Below, piece after piece: positions 1 through 11,800 of a stretch of DNA of 64,000 nucleotides. Every line of letters begins with the position of its first letter. Positions within the stretch are counted from its first letter, which is position 1. A program made the translations under genes and the position numbers. The DNA is from Siphonodentalium dalli (taxonomy: Eukaryota > Mollusca > Scaphopoda > Gadilida > Siphonodentaliidae): assembly GCA_032622095.1 (NCBI GenBank), contig CP136063.1, positions 281,847,426 to 281,911,425 on the forward strand, in the 5' to 3' direction. Under the pieces are notes generated by a model. It saw only the letters and a list, made by a program, of their open reading frames with translations, was not told the DNA's origin and did not search any database.

Positions 1-705
1 GAGATGTGTGGTTATATAGAGATGTGTGGTTATATAGAGATGTGTGGTTATATAGAGATGTGTGGTTATATAGAGATGTGTGGTTATATAGAGATGTGTG
101 GTTATAGAGAGATGTGTGGTTATATAGAGATGTGTGGTTATATAGAGATGTGTGGTTATAGAGGAGATGTGTGGTTATATAGAGATGTGTGGTTATATAG
201 AGATGTGTGGTTATATAGAGATGTGTGTGTGGTTATATAGAGATGTGTGGTTATATAGAGATGTGTGGTTATATAGAGATGTGTGGTTATATAGAGATGT
301 GTGTGTGGTTATATAGAGATGTGTGGTTATATAGATGTGTGGTTATATAGAGATGTGTGGTTATATAGAGATGTGTGGTTATATAGAGATGTGTGGTTAT
401 ATAGAGATGTGTGGTTATGTAGAGATGTGTGGTTATATAGAGATGTGTGGTTTTTTAGAGATGTGTGTGTGGTTATATAGAGATGTGTGGTTATATAGAG
501 TTAGAGGTGTGGTTATATAGAGATGTGTGGTTATAGAGAGATGTGTGGTTATATAGAGATGTGTGGTTATATAGAGATGTGTGGTTATATAGAGATGTGT
601 GGTCATATAGATGTGTGGTTATATAGAGATGTGTGGTTATATAGAGATGTGTGGTTATATAGAGTTAGAGGTGTGGTTATATAGAGATGTGTGGTTATAT
701 AGAGA
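1..705. repeat. 18-bp minisatellite (GATGTGTGGTTATATAGA)n, cut by window start
   Basis: About 38 head-to-tail copies of an 18-base unit run from the first base to about 705. Variants include GTGT insertions, a 12-base unit and a GAGTTAGAGGTG version. The unit is a multiple of three, so it reads as an open MCGYIE repeat; this follows from the period and is not evidence of a gene. The array continues past the left edge, so its true length is unknown. Confidence 0.97.
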
Positions 706-1404
706 TGAATTCTAATGGCCAATGATGGCTGGATATTTCAGTCCAAACATATGATTAAAAGTAGTAGTAGCTGGTTGGAAAATCAATCTATCATAACCTT
801 TTCATTTTATTTTATCTCAAATTTCCAACTAATGTTGATGCTGGAATGTAGTTTCATTACTGTTGAAAACTTTACAAAAGATGGGGTGATACACCTTCAA
901 TCTCACCCCCTATCACCAATGTTCCTGGTACACTCACCCTGTTTTATAGTACTACATGTATCCTGTATATCTGTGAGAAGATATGAGATACTGTGTCACT
1001 AATGTTCCTGGTCCACTCACTCTGTTTTTATAGTACTATACTATGTATGATGTATATCTGTGAGAAGATATGAGATTCTGTGTTAATTTTGATTGAAAGT
1101 TTCAGGTTGGATATTGATTCAATATATGATCGATACTGGTGCCATCTTGTTTCCTCCCTGAAATTCATGATCAGAAATCACGTTCTACTGACATATAGAC
1201 AGGTTATGAAAACCCACATATGACCGTTGGTGGATCCTAGACGCAAAATTAATGAATGAAATGTATTACCACAATATCATTGCTTATAAAAGATAATACC
1301 TTTTGAATTATTTATTGGTGTAACTCAGGTTATGTAGTAAAGAATTGGCTGTTGCCAAAATATAGAAAGCACACAAATGGATGAAAAATATTGACTTAAC
1401 TCAT

Positions 1405-1660
1405 ACTATACTCAATGGATTCTCCCACTTAGTTATAAAGTATATATTAGAATGAGATATTATTCATTTGTAGGGATGTTCAGGAAATAAAAGCAGATGG
1501 CTGATGACGAGAAGCTAATATAAGTGCAGAATGATTCATATTCTTTGGTGGGAAAATTTCAAATGTTCAGATAATAAATTACACAAATGACCTATAGTCC
1601 TTTGTTGAACTTATTATCTGAACATAACTACTCATCGTTGAGGATTTAGTAAAGTAAGAG
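1405..1660. mobile_element. Old H-family element (TTAA / CCCTTTCTATACTAAAT ends)
   Basis: A decayed copy of a roughly 210-250-base dispersed repeat. It contains GGATTCTCCCA, TTATTCATTTGTAGGGATGTTCAGG, TTGTTGAACTTATTATCTGAA and a degraded right end. Better copies are at 21731-21946 and 25073-25327, where TTAA flanks the CCCTTTCTATACTAAAT terminal repeat. Confidence 0.6.
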
Positions 1661-2502
1661 TTAAAACATATTTCAGTATGTTTACTTGCTTATTTTCACG
1701 TCGGGGTTAGTTTGCACCAAGTGTCCTTGAAATATTATCATAGATATATTGAATACAGCCGATAAAATGGGAATAGAACCGACCCGATTGAAATTGAACC
1801 ATCACAGACATAAAAAATTGCTGTTAAAATTTCCGTTGTTGTTATGAAGCATTGTATTCAAATTGTTATTATGATCCTGTTCTTTGTGTGTACAAATTGT
1901 AAGAGGAATTTTAAAAATAATTAAATTATCAACTTGACTGTTCAAAAATTGAGTTTTGCCCTGTTTTGCCTGTTAAAGGTAAAAAATTTCCTAATATTAC
2001 TAAACAACTATAGAATGACTTCCGATGTAACCCTTCCTACAGAATGACAACCACGGCAGGATAGCGTTTATATAACCCATGTGGGTGCATGACACCGCCA
2101 CTTTTATATCACATACATTCCAATGAAAATACATAGGCCTAATATGCTGGACAATGTGGTATACGATTATAAATACCCCATATAATACTCCTCGACCTCA
2201 ATGTTAGACTCATAAACATCATGCTGTTTGTTTGAAAGGGAACATTATTGATTTGATCTATTGATGTGTAAATGCCGTCAGTTCATACCGTTTGTGAGTG
2301 TTTGTCAATACTCACGTTTCCATGTGTGCTAGTACTGTCATATTCATATTGATGATATCATGTACTAGGAGTATATATCATTATAGTATCCAGGTTAGTA
2401 GTAACTATGCAGAGTACCACTGAACAACTGTTCAAAAACATTTAAATGTATAGCGTGGACTTAACTCATTGATTCAAAATCATATTCCAGGTGTAGGCTA
2501 GC

Positions 2503-2700
2503 TACAGTAATGCCCTAAATAATCGACTCCTTAACCACATCATAATTATGGGTAATTTTTCAGGATTTAGTCTGAAATATGGCTTGTTGCCATTCATGGG
2601 TAAGCCCTCAGTGAGAGCTTTCCTATGAATGCCATATTTTCGACTAAATCCTGAAAAATTACCCATAATTCTGTTGTGGTTAAGGAGTCAATTATTGTAT
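2503..2700. mobile_element. E-family palindromic MITE (TA-CAGTAATGC ends), Tc1/mariner-like
   Basis: A near-perfect palindrome of about 195 bases: CAGTAATGCCCTAAATAATC, then GACTCCTTAACCAC and GGATTTAGTC, a short loop near 2610, and the reverse complement. Better-preserved copies (36441-37050, 61966-62182) start TA-CAGT and end ACTG-TA, the TA target duplication and CAGT ends expected of Tc1/mariner-type MITEs. There is no coding capacity. Confidence 0.75.
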
Positions 2701-2796
2701 ATGCTTGCTGGAAGAATTTAAAATAAAGACATATTATGTGCTTTTCACTACTTCAAACTGATGTTTTACTCACAGATGTGTCGACGGAGGGGTTAA

Positions 2797-2998
2797 TTAA
2801 ACCCTTCCATGACTGGAGCTTCCTGAAATTTTAAGGAAAACCCTGTGCCAATGTACATTGGCCTCAAAATATTTATCTTGATCTTGTAAGCCAGTGTATT
2901 CTCTTATATATGCAAGGCTTCCTATGTGAGACTCGCATTATAAGAGAAGGCACTGGCAAATTATCTTTAATGCTGCACCAGCTCCCATCATGAAATGT
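2797..2998. mobile_element. A-family TTAA element with hairpin module, degraded
   Basis: The left end TTAA-ACCCTTCCATGACTGGAG is followed by the CTTCCTGAAATTTT segment, a damaged first hairpin, a second hairpin at about 2878-2960 (TTCTCTTATATATGCAAGG ... TATAAGAGAA) and the right-end motif GCTGCACCAGCTCCCATCATGAAA. It is a non-autonomous TTAA-targeting element, piggyBac- or Kolobok-like by target site. Confidence 0.65.
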
Positions 2999-3404
2999 GT
3001 CATTTGAAAATTTCTGACTGCAAATAAGTTGAAGTAGTTCTGATAATTTAATTTTACGACCAGTATTTACTGTGAAATTTTGGTTTTTGAAACAACTGAA
3101 AGTGAAATATTTTGAAATGTTCGGTCAAATTTTTTGATTAAAATGGCTATCAGTCAGAACATTGTCATTACGGGTGTCAAGTTGGAATGTTTGAACTTAA
3201 TGGGGAAAGGGGTGCAAATGGAATTATTTCCTAAACTTATTTTTTGTCTGGTTCACTGGAAGGTGTTTTTAGCTATTATTGATGCAAGCTCATATACAGC
3301 ATACATGTAGTACTATAACACAGGGTGAGTTAACATTGGTGATGGGGTGAGATTGAAGGTGTATCACCCCCCATCTTTGGTCGAGTTTTCAACAGTTGGA
3401 AATA

Positions 3405-4110
3405 ACCATTCGTAAAACACATGATTTTAACTTCACTAAATAGTAAACATTTTGTCCTTCATTTCTCCCAAATCAATCACCAATGAACAGAAATTATTCT
3501 CCCAACAGGGATCACCAGATATGATTTATATGAAAGAATGGAATTTTGTGCTGCCAATTAATTAATCACATAGACTGTTGATATCAAGAAATAAACACAC
3601 TCAGAAAGAACTAAAATGTATAGTTTCAATCCATGATGCCTTCTACTGTAAAATCCTTTTTATTCGTGGGGGTTCATTATTCGTTGATTTCGTGGTTCGG
3701 TCCAACCACGAAATCTAACCCAACGATATAATTGACTCAGAGTAAATCAGAGAAAATCAAAATGAATATCGCGCATGAAGTGAGAGACATAAAATTTTGT
3801 TAGTTGCCTATTCATAATTGTTTGTATATAACACAGTCTGCTCCCTGCGATAATAATTTGTATAAACAATGCGTACTGAATTGATCTCTTAATAAAGGCT
3901 AATGGTTTCATCACGCACAGGTTACATAAAACAATAAATGACTATACCTCACTAGCGTGTGAAATGAAGCCGATAGCTATTAGTACATTGATTGCGAAAT
4001 GCCCTTTCGGCACCGGATATCTGAAGGCCCGATATCTCAATAATGTACCCTGTCAATGATGTCAGAAACCTTCTATTGTAGGAGCTGTTGTTGAAAATAA
4101 ATATGACACC
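3405..4110. other. Intergenic DNA, no gene seen
   Basis: AT-rich sequence with short ORFs only. A local inverted repeat (CGTGGGGGTTC ... GAACCACGAAAT) lies at about 3665-3712. No domain-bearing exon or RNA gene was recognised. Confidence 0.5.
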
Positions 4111-4116
4111 TGATCC

Positions 4117-4213
4117 ATGAATTCATGTCCCCATGGGAGACTCGCATATATAAGATAATGCACTGACACAGGGTTTTCGCAATGTCAGGATCCTCCATTC
4201 ATGGAAGGTTTAA
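4117..4213. mobile_element. A-family right-end fragment
   Basis: Half of a hairpin (GGGAGACTCGCATATATAAG) is followed by CACAGGGTTTTCGCAA and the CATTCATGGAAGGTTTAA right end of the A family. The left half is missing. Confidence 0.6.
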
Positions 4214-4380
4214 AAGTTTGTTTTAATTACAATATAACAAAAAATTGTGTTGGTCGTCACTAATATGTTGCCACTTTAGAAGGGACACAAGGCACTCAGT
4301 GGGTAAATGTGCAAAAATAAGTCTGTAAAAACATCACCACCAAGAAAAACATGGATAAATAGATAAACTCTGTTCTTGTA

Positions 4381-4975
4381 TTAACCATTCCATGACTGCA
4401 GCTTCCTGAAATTTTGCGAAAACCCTGTGTCAGTGCATTCTCATATATATGTGAGTCTCTCATTGGGAGCCTAGCATATATTAAGATAATTCATTGACCT
4501 AAAATATTTAACCTTGACCTTATAAGCCAGTGCATTCTCTTATATATATAAGAGAATGCACTGACACAGGATCTTTAACCCTTTACCCAACAAAACCGGC
4601 CAAATAAAGCTTCAACAGCCTAAAATATATTCGGTCTGTCTCAATAGAACCGGCTCCTTAACCACATTGTGATAGTTACAGTTATGCCCTGTGCCAATGC
4701 ATTCTCTTATATATGCGAGTCGACCATAGGTCGCCTCGCATATATAAGAGAATGCATTGGCCTAAAAAAAACATTTTTTTAACACTTTTTACCATTTTTT
4801 CTTACGTAATTCTTTAACAATTTTATCATTTTTAATGTATTAAGCCAATGCATTCTCTTATATATGCGAGGCGACCTATGGTCGACTCGCATATATAAGA
4901 GAATGCATTGGCACAGGGCCGTTCTGTTGGGTAAAGGGTTAATGCTGCACCAGCTCAGCTCCCAGCATGAAAGAG
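4381..4975. mobile_element. A-family TTAA element carrying a nested B-family element
   Basis: The outer element starts TTAACCATTCCATGACTGCAG, has hairpins at 4425-4500 and 4530-4570, and ends at GCACCAGCTCAGCTCCCAGCATGAAAG. At 4575-4942 it is interrupted by a B element whose ends both sit on TTAA. The uninterrupted A sequence (GATCTTTAATGCTGCACC, compare 55766-55790) confirms insertion at that TTAA. The outer element itself lies in a further repeat (O family, from about 4265), so three levels are nested here. Confidence 0.8.
4575..4942. mobile_element. B-family TTAA MITE (CCCTTTACCCAACA ends) with double hairpin
   Basis: The terminal inverted repeats are TTAACCCTTTACCCAACA and TGTTGGGTAAAGGGTTAA, with TTAA at both ends. 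Inside are an ACCGGCCAAATAAAGCTTC segment, hairpin one at 4690-4765, an AT-rich spacer, and hairpin two at 4843-4918, which is an inverted copy of hairpin one. Other copies are at 7883-8281, 36469-36868 and 37262-37660. CCC ends plus TTAA are typical of piggyBac-type elements, but Kolobok cannot be excluded without an autonomous relative. Confidence 0.85.
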
Positions 4976-5388
4976 ATAATTATTGATAGTTCTCCGATAA
5001 CAACATTTTGCATGTTGAAACAATTGTTATGTAATCAGAAATGTTACATTGATTTGTCCACAAACATAGCTAATTGTGTAGTAAGTTCAAATTGTGTTGA
5101 ATACATAGGCCTAAATTTAACAACCAGAGGGCATGTTCGTGATATCATGTGATATGAGGTAAAACTATTTAGCAATGTACAAACATTTAAACCAAACTTT
5201 ATTAAGAACATAACATATGGGACATATATATATGATGTTCGTGCAGACTTATAAGTAAATGTGTATACATATAATTTTGAATGGGAGCATTCTATTGTGC
5301 CTCGTTTCATTTACTCCTGTAGCCTATACAAAAGTATTTGTTTCATAATTAAATCTTGTATTTGAAATTACCAGGGAAGGCTTTAGTA

Positions 5389-5505
5389 TTTTAATGTGAG
5401 GACGTCGAGATGGGGACTTTACGAGACACAATCGATGGGGACATTAAATGGTATTTTAATGTGAGGACGTCGAGATGGGGACTTTACGAGACACAATCGA
5501 TGGCT
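5389..5505. repeat. 61-base tandem duplication upstream of NUDT9 exon 1
   Basis: Two direct copies of a 53-base block (ATTTTAATGTGAGGACGTCG ... ACACAATCGATGG) sit about 61 bases apart. They end about 65 bases before the first in-frame ATG of NUDT9, so they may lie in its promoter or 5' untranslated region. That role is inferred from position only. Confidence 0.9.
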
Positions 5506-5567
5506 TATTGAGGCGTCATCAGGATCTCATACAGTTCTAGTTCAACCTCTTATTGTCGATAGGAGTT

Positions 5568-5812
5568 ATGTATTCTGCTTATGTGAACCAACTGCGGACT
5601 ACAAGGCCCCACACTGAGGCCCGGTGTGAAGAGACTGGAACGCCCCACACTGAAGCTAGGTGTGAAATCTACCCCAGGTCTACAGACGTGAGGCGATTCC
5701 CAGTTGGAGACGATAAAGTGTCGTGGTCCATTGACTTTCCAGAATATTCTCCTGTTGACTACACAACACCAAAAATACTGAAAGGTCCTGTCTACGCTGA
5801 TCCAGATTTCAG
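5568..5812 (+). CDS. NUDT9: NUDT9 exon 1 (first recognised)
   Basis: Opens at ATG 5568 (MYSAYVNQ) and ends in phase 2 before GTAAAC. It contains an internal duplication: PHTEARCE occurs twice, 12 residues apart, whereas the family normally has one such HTKAR-like segment. It then matches the NUDT9 N-terminal region ([26 protein letters not shown]). The ATG is the first in frame. An acceptor-like site just upstream (GTCGATAG, about 5555-5562) leaves open that this is an internal exon. Confidence 0.85.
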
Positions 5813-8800
5813 GTAAACCAGCATAACGTTCCACTAAAGGGACATGAGGCACTCACAGCGGGTAAATGTGAAAAATCAAAAAGGATTGTAAAACCATCAT
5901 CACTAAGAAGAGCATGTAAAGATAATGCATAAGTTCAACGCCTGAATTCAATATCCAGTGACGAGATAACAAATTTTGAAACCATTGTTATGTCATCATT
6001 GATCTTACAGTGAATATCATTTAATCACTTAACCAAATATATTTACATACTAAGTGTGATTATCATTAAATCCAGCATTCCGATGGTCGGTGCCCACGTG
6101 ACTAGTTGCAATTATTTCTCGGTGAACGCGCAACAGGTCATAACTGCAGCCCCATAATTACATCGACGCGTCATCGGTTTCGGAAAGAAGAACGCGTAAT
6201 GTTTTGGACTCGCGCAGGATTGACTTAATAAATCATCATGTTTCAATATAAAGAGCCTCGTTGATCCTGTTAACTTTGCCAAGGGCGCTATGAGATATTT
6301 TGGGCTGGTTTTGTCACGATACACTTTTCGATTTAAATACATTTACAAAAGTGGCTTTTTCGCTAAATGTATATAAATATAAGGATTAACTGTCATGTGG
6401 ACTGTTTTTATGGAGATGTAACCGTTTTACACAAGTTATGACCACTTACCTCACGGTTACATCTCCATTAAAACAGTCCACATGACAGTTAATCCTTATA
6501 TAATTGCAAATGAAATGTAAGATTTACAATGAAAATCTGTGTTTACTGGAATATTTTACATTGCTCTGACCCTTAGTAGAGTAGACCTTTATGATTTCAT
6601 CAGAATTTGCTCTTGAAACTATTAAACTGTTGATAAAATGGCTGGTGCTGTAGCAGTAATGTTTACATAAAGATTTTAACATGCGATAGCTCGTCATTGA
6701 AGATCGAGTTATGACTACCCAAACTTTGATCTTTTTCATATTCACCTCTGTGAGTGCCTTGTGTCCCTTTAAACTTAAGATTTCTTATTTATTTCTTAGC
6801 CAAAATAACATATTTCGATGTAATTCAGTTTCATGTACATCTTACTGTCTTGATCAAAGTAAGTTATGGACATTACAACAGCAAATGTGTGAAAATTATC
6901 ATATTAGAGTGAAATTACCATGACTTATATTTTATATTTTCCTACCTGTTAACACGTTCGCTGCCGACTATGAGATCTCATACTTTTTGCATGTAATTGA
7001 ATGGGCGTCGACAGTGAACATGTTAAGGAGGATTTATGTGGTGAGTTAAGACACATGGAACGCATATAAATGAGTTCAAGTCGAGAAAATCATTTAAAGT
7101 GACTCAAGGCCTTCAAAGTGTGTTCATGCAAAATAGCAAATAACATAATTTTTATAAAAAATCTATACAACTGTCATCAACAATTACATGTAAAACAATA
7201 GTTTGGTGTTCTGTTCTTTATTATTAGTAATTAACTCTCCAGTAATGAGATTTCGCTTGTCAAAACCATTGTTATGTAAACATTACTGTTACAGTGGAAT
7301 CACTGATTAAAGTCCAATTAGATACTGAAGTTTAATACAAATTTGACGATAAACAATGGAAAAAGGTCAAAGCATTGGAAAATATTCTGAAATTGACAAA
7401 TCACTGACAATTTTGTTTACATAACATTGGTATTAACACGCGACATTTCTTTATTGGAGAACTCTCAATATTGAATATAAGATAAAAGTTTATCTATTTC
7501 TCCATGTTCTTCTGGGTGGTAATGTTTTTACGTCCCTTTAAAGTTACAAACATATTTATTTATGCTGAGTAAATATGGTGCTTTAGTGGTGCCTATTTGT
7601 CCATGATTTACTCTATTTTAGAGATGAGAACATTCCTGGACCAGAGTGGAACTGCGTTGATGGAAAGATCAACAGAATTAGTCACATGGGAAGCTATGAA
7701 ATCGTAGATAAAGTGGCAAGGTATGTGCCTACATTAGATTATTAAATAAAATAAGTTGTCCAACAGCCCTGTTATGCCATATATTCTGGTCTGGAGGAGT
7801 CTTCCATTCTGCACATTTGGTTACAAGGTGTTCAATAAAACACCAGTATTTATGCTCCATCTTTCCTAATCCAAATCCAAATTTAACCCTTTACCCAACA
7901 AACCGGCCAAAACCGGCCAAATAAAGCTTCAACAGCCTAAATTATCTTCGGTCTGTCTCAATAGAACCATACAAATATGGATATCATTGGAACCGGCTCC
8001 TTGACCACATTGTGGTAGTTACAGTTATACCCTGTGCCAATGCATTCTCTTATATATGCGAGTCGACCATAGGTCGCCTCGCATATATAAGAGAATGCAT
8101 TGGCCTAAAAAAAATCTTTTTTTAACACTTTTTACCATTTTTCTTACATTCTTTAACAATTTTATAATTTTTAATGTGTTAAGCCAATGCATTCTCTTAT
8201 ATATGCGAGGCGACCTATGGTCGACTCGCATATATAAGAGAATTCATTGGCACAGGGCCCTTCTGTTGGGTAAAGGGTTAAGTGCATTCATGCTTTAAAA
8301 AAAATTTGCTTTCTCAATAATAAGTCATACGACTATATCCATTGCTCCACCTGACCAGGGACGTGATTAGAGGGTCTGCGTTGGGGTGGTCCAACTAAAT
8401 TTCCAACTGCTCCCACCACCTGACCCTGACTCCACATATTGAAACATTGTATCACATATTAGCTCTTAGAGGGTACATTTACCAAAAAGTAGCATGGTAC
8501 ATCCAGTAATCGACTCCTTAACCATAGCAGAATTATGGGAATTTTTTCAGGATTTAGTCGGAAATATGTTTTTTTCAACAAAGAGCTTTCCGATGAATGG
8601 CAACAAACCATATTTCCGACTAAATCCAAAAAAATTCCCATAATTCTGCTGTGGTTAAGGAGTCAATTATTTAGGGCATTACTGTCCATTGTTTAGTATT
8701 CCATTCTTCAAGTGTGGGTAGTGACCAAGTCGTAAAATATCAGTTTGAAGTGGTGAAATAAGTATGTTTTAAAATCTTTATATAATTATTATATAATTAT

Positions 8801-11800
8801 GTTATTATGAATGGAATAAATTATGTTTGCACCAATTAGATATTCTGTAATTGTTTACTTTAAGGAATCCATCTGGAAGAACAGGGATAATTGGCAGAGG
8901 AAGGTTAGGACGGTGGGGACCAAACCACACAGCGGATGCTGTTGTTACGAGGTATAGTAAATATCACCCATGCTAGTCAATACAGTATCCAAATTCTACG
9001 TTTATATAGTGGGCATGAGTGTACCGAGAGGGCCTCGCTTGCATGGGAGCACTGTTCTCCTTGGGTGCTCTTTACTCCCTTTCAGTCTTGGGCGAAATAT
9101 TTAGTAAGATCCAAATTAATAATAAAATTGCTAGATTCTCATCCAAGTTTTTGGGAAAATTGGGTGTCGGTAGGCAAATTTTATTTTTTATATTTTAATC
9201 TGGGAATATAAATATCATGGTCAGTTATAGAAATTGATGCAGTATCATACCTTATAGAATACAAGGTGATTTAAATTGCCCAATTTGATCAAAATAAACT
9301 GATTAAAGGGACACTGAAATGTACTTTGAAGGTTAAGGCATGAGAAAATCACTAAAACTTTAGTCCAATATTTTCGGTGAAAATTATGGTGTTTTTAGGT
9401 CAATAGTAGAATATTGTCCCATATTTGATTGAAATTAGCATTACAAGGCCTCTAGTTGGCAGATTTAGGACAATATATGGATGTCCCACCAACACTATTA
9501 TGGTAATAACAGGTGGATATTGTAACTTAAGGTCGAGGGTATGCAGAATGAGTTTTGTCCTGCTTGCAGTGGGGAGTGTGTTGAGGAGTATGAATTTTCT
9601 TAATATATCTAGAATAATACAGCTAGAAATTATTGTATTTATACTACATTGACTAATAATTAAATTACAAAAAATATAACCCACCAATATAAGGTATTTT
9701 TATAACTAAATGATATTAACTCAGGTCCATCAGGAGCACTCGGAAAAGTGTATGTTCTATAGAAACTATTCAAGAGGGTTGTGTTTTAAACCTTTCTGTA
9801 CTAGATACTCACTGTAGTTATCCCTTAGGAAATGTTCAGATAATAAATTCAGGCGTTGAACTTATGCATTATCTTTTATTTCAAAGCTGATAGAGAGGGT
9901 TGTTTCCAAACAACTTCGCGAATACTTGTCGTCCACTGGATTTTCGGAAGTGTTTCAATCTGCCTATCGTCCAAATAGCAGCACTGAGACTGCACTTCTT
10001 CGGGTCCAAAATGACTTGCTTATGTCAATGGATCAGAGGGAAGTGTCATGCTTGGTGTTACTGGATCTCAGTGCCGCCTTCGACACCATCGACCACGCTG
10101 TGCTAGACTCGGTGTGACTGGTGTAGCCTTAGATTGGTTTAGGTCATATCTGAACGGCCGTACATTGAGTGTCACAGTGAACAACGTTCACTCGGATGTT
10201 TTTGCACTTAAGTACGGTGTGCCACAGGGGACATAATCCGTCATCATGGACTGAATTTTCACTTTTACGCGGATGATTCCCAACTCTACGTTCATTTCAA
10301 CCCTGGTTGTGAGATTCCAGCCAGAGAATCCCTAGAGCACTGTGTATCCGATATTAAAATCTGGATGACTGATAATTTCCTTAAGTTGAATCCTGACAAA
10401 ACTGAACTGATATATATTGGGTTACCGCATCAGTTGCAGAAAGCAACTACCCACGATATTGTGCTTGGAGATAGTGTAGTCTCTAAGTCGACTATGGTCC
10501 GCAACCTGGGGTATATGATGGATGACAATCTATCTACAGAGGCGCATGTAATGCAAGTTTGCAGATTGGCATATTGTCACCTGAGAAATATCAGCCGGGT
10601 GCGAAATGTGGTCGACGAAGAGACGGCCAAACAACTCGTACATGCATTTATCACAAGCTGTATAGACTACTGTAACTCACTTTTATTTGGTTGTAACACA
10701 TACCTTATTCGGAAACTTCAGCTTGTACAAAACTGTGCTGCAAGGATTGTTACCAAAACAAAGAAATTTGATAACATCACTCCAATTCTAGCTAAATTAC
10801 ACTGGCTTCCCGTTGAGCAGAGGATCCATTCTAAGGTCTTGCTTTTCACTTATAAGTGTTCAAATAATCTGGCACCATCGTACTTGTCGGATCTCATTCA
10901 GGCAAATCAACTTGTCTATAAACCTGGGGATCTGGTTACATGCAGTGATCGCGATTTTTCTGTGGCTGGCCCAAAGCTTTGGAATCTACTTCCTGATCAC
11001 TTAAGGATTCCACAAACCATAAATGATTTCAAATCCGCACTTAAAACCCACCTGTTTGAAGTGACATTTGGTCCTCGGCCCACATTGCGTAAGTTAAGAA
11101 ATAGCCGCAGTTTATATTGTATATCAGTATTGTGTTGTGTTGTATATGTTTTATGTGTATATTGTTAAGTCCGAGAGCACATTTGTGGAGTCATGACTAT
11201 AAACCTTATTATTATTATTATTATTATTATTACCCACGGAAGAATTTAAATCCTTCTGCACTTCTATTATCTTTTCATCATACTGTTGTCTGCTCCTATT
11301 ATGTGAACATCCCTCTAATTGAATAATGGACTATTCCAATGAATAGTTTTATAACTGAATGGGAGAACCTATTAATATAGAAAGGATTTAATTGTGAACA
11401 ACCAATTCAATGAACAATACAGAGTTTTACGATTTCTTGCAGATCAGTCAGCTTGATAAATGTTAAATCATTTGGAGCAGCCAACAAGCTGTATTTAAAC
11501 ACAGATTGCTCCAAAACTAATCAGAGCTGAATGCACTAAAGTCACTTTGCAAAACAAGAATGTCAGTGACTGTTGAGACCATTTTAGAATTGTACATGGC
11601 TCATGCTGTCGGTGGCTTGGCTATTGACCATTTTTTATTTGACCATCAAGTCTATACCGGTGGTCTTAATCACCTCTACAATTATCAAATCAACACGAAA
11701 CCCTTAATTTGTTAACAGGTAACCAATAGTTAATTTTCTGAAAATGGCCAAAGAAATTCAGAAATGGCAAAAAAAATTGGCCAAAAGGGTTTACTGGCCA

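Larger units (their letters stand above)
862..3402. repeat. Pair of ~110-base inverted copies about 2.4 kb apart
   Basis: The sequence at about 862-970 (CTGTTGAAAAC, GGGGTGATACACCTTCAAT, TATAGTACTACATGTAT) returns as its reverse complement at about 3295-3402. The left copy is followed by a direct partial duplicate (about 1001-1080: CAATGTTCCTGG, GAGAAGATATGAGAT). The arms may be the ends of a 2.5-kb non-autonomous DNA transposon, or two independent insertions in opposite orientation. No transposase reading frame was seen between them. Confidence 0.6.

Noticed and set aside
4-520. MCGYIE-repeat ORFs
   Set aside because: Product of the 18-base minisatellite; frame breaks follow unit-length changes, not coding constraint.
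8025-8298. ORFs reading [17 protein letters not shown] and similar, recurring at 22133, 30126, 34355, 36417 and 54887
   Set aside because: Translations of the shared hairpin module, open on both strands because it is a palindrome.
10365-11168. Host gene of 267 codons
   Set aside because: It is the 3' part of the LINE reverse transcriptase reading frame; upstream RT motifs are frameshifted and deleted.
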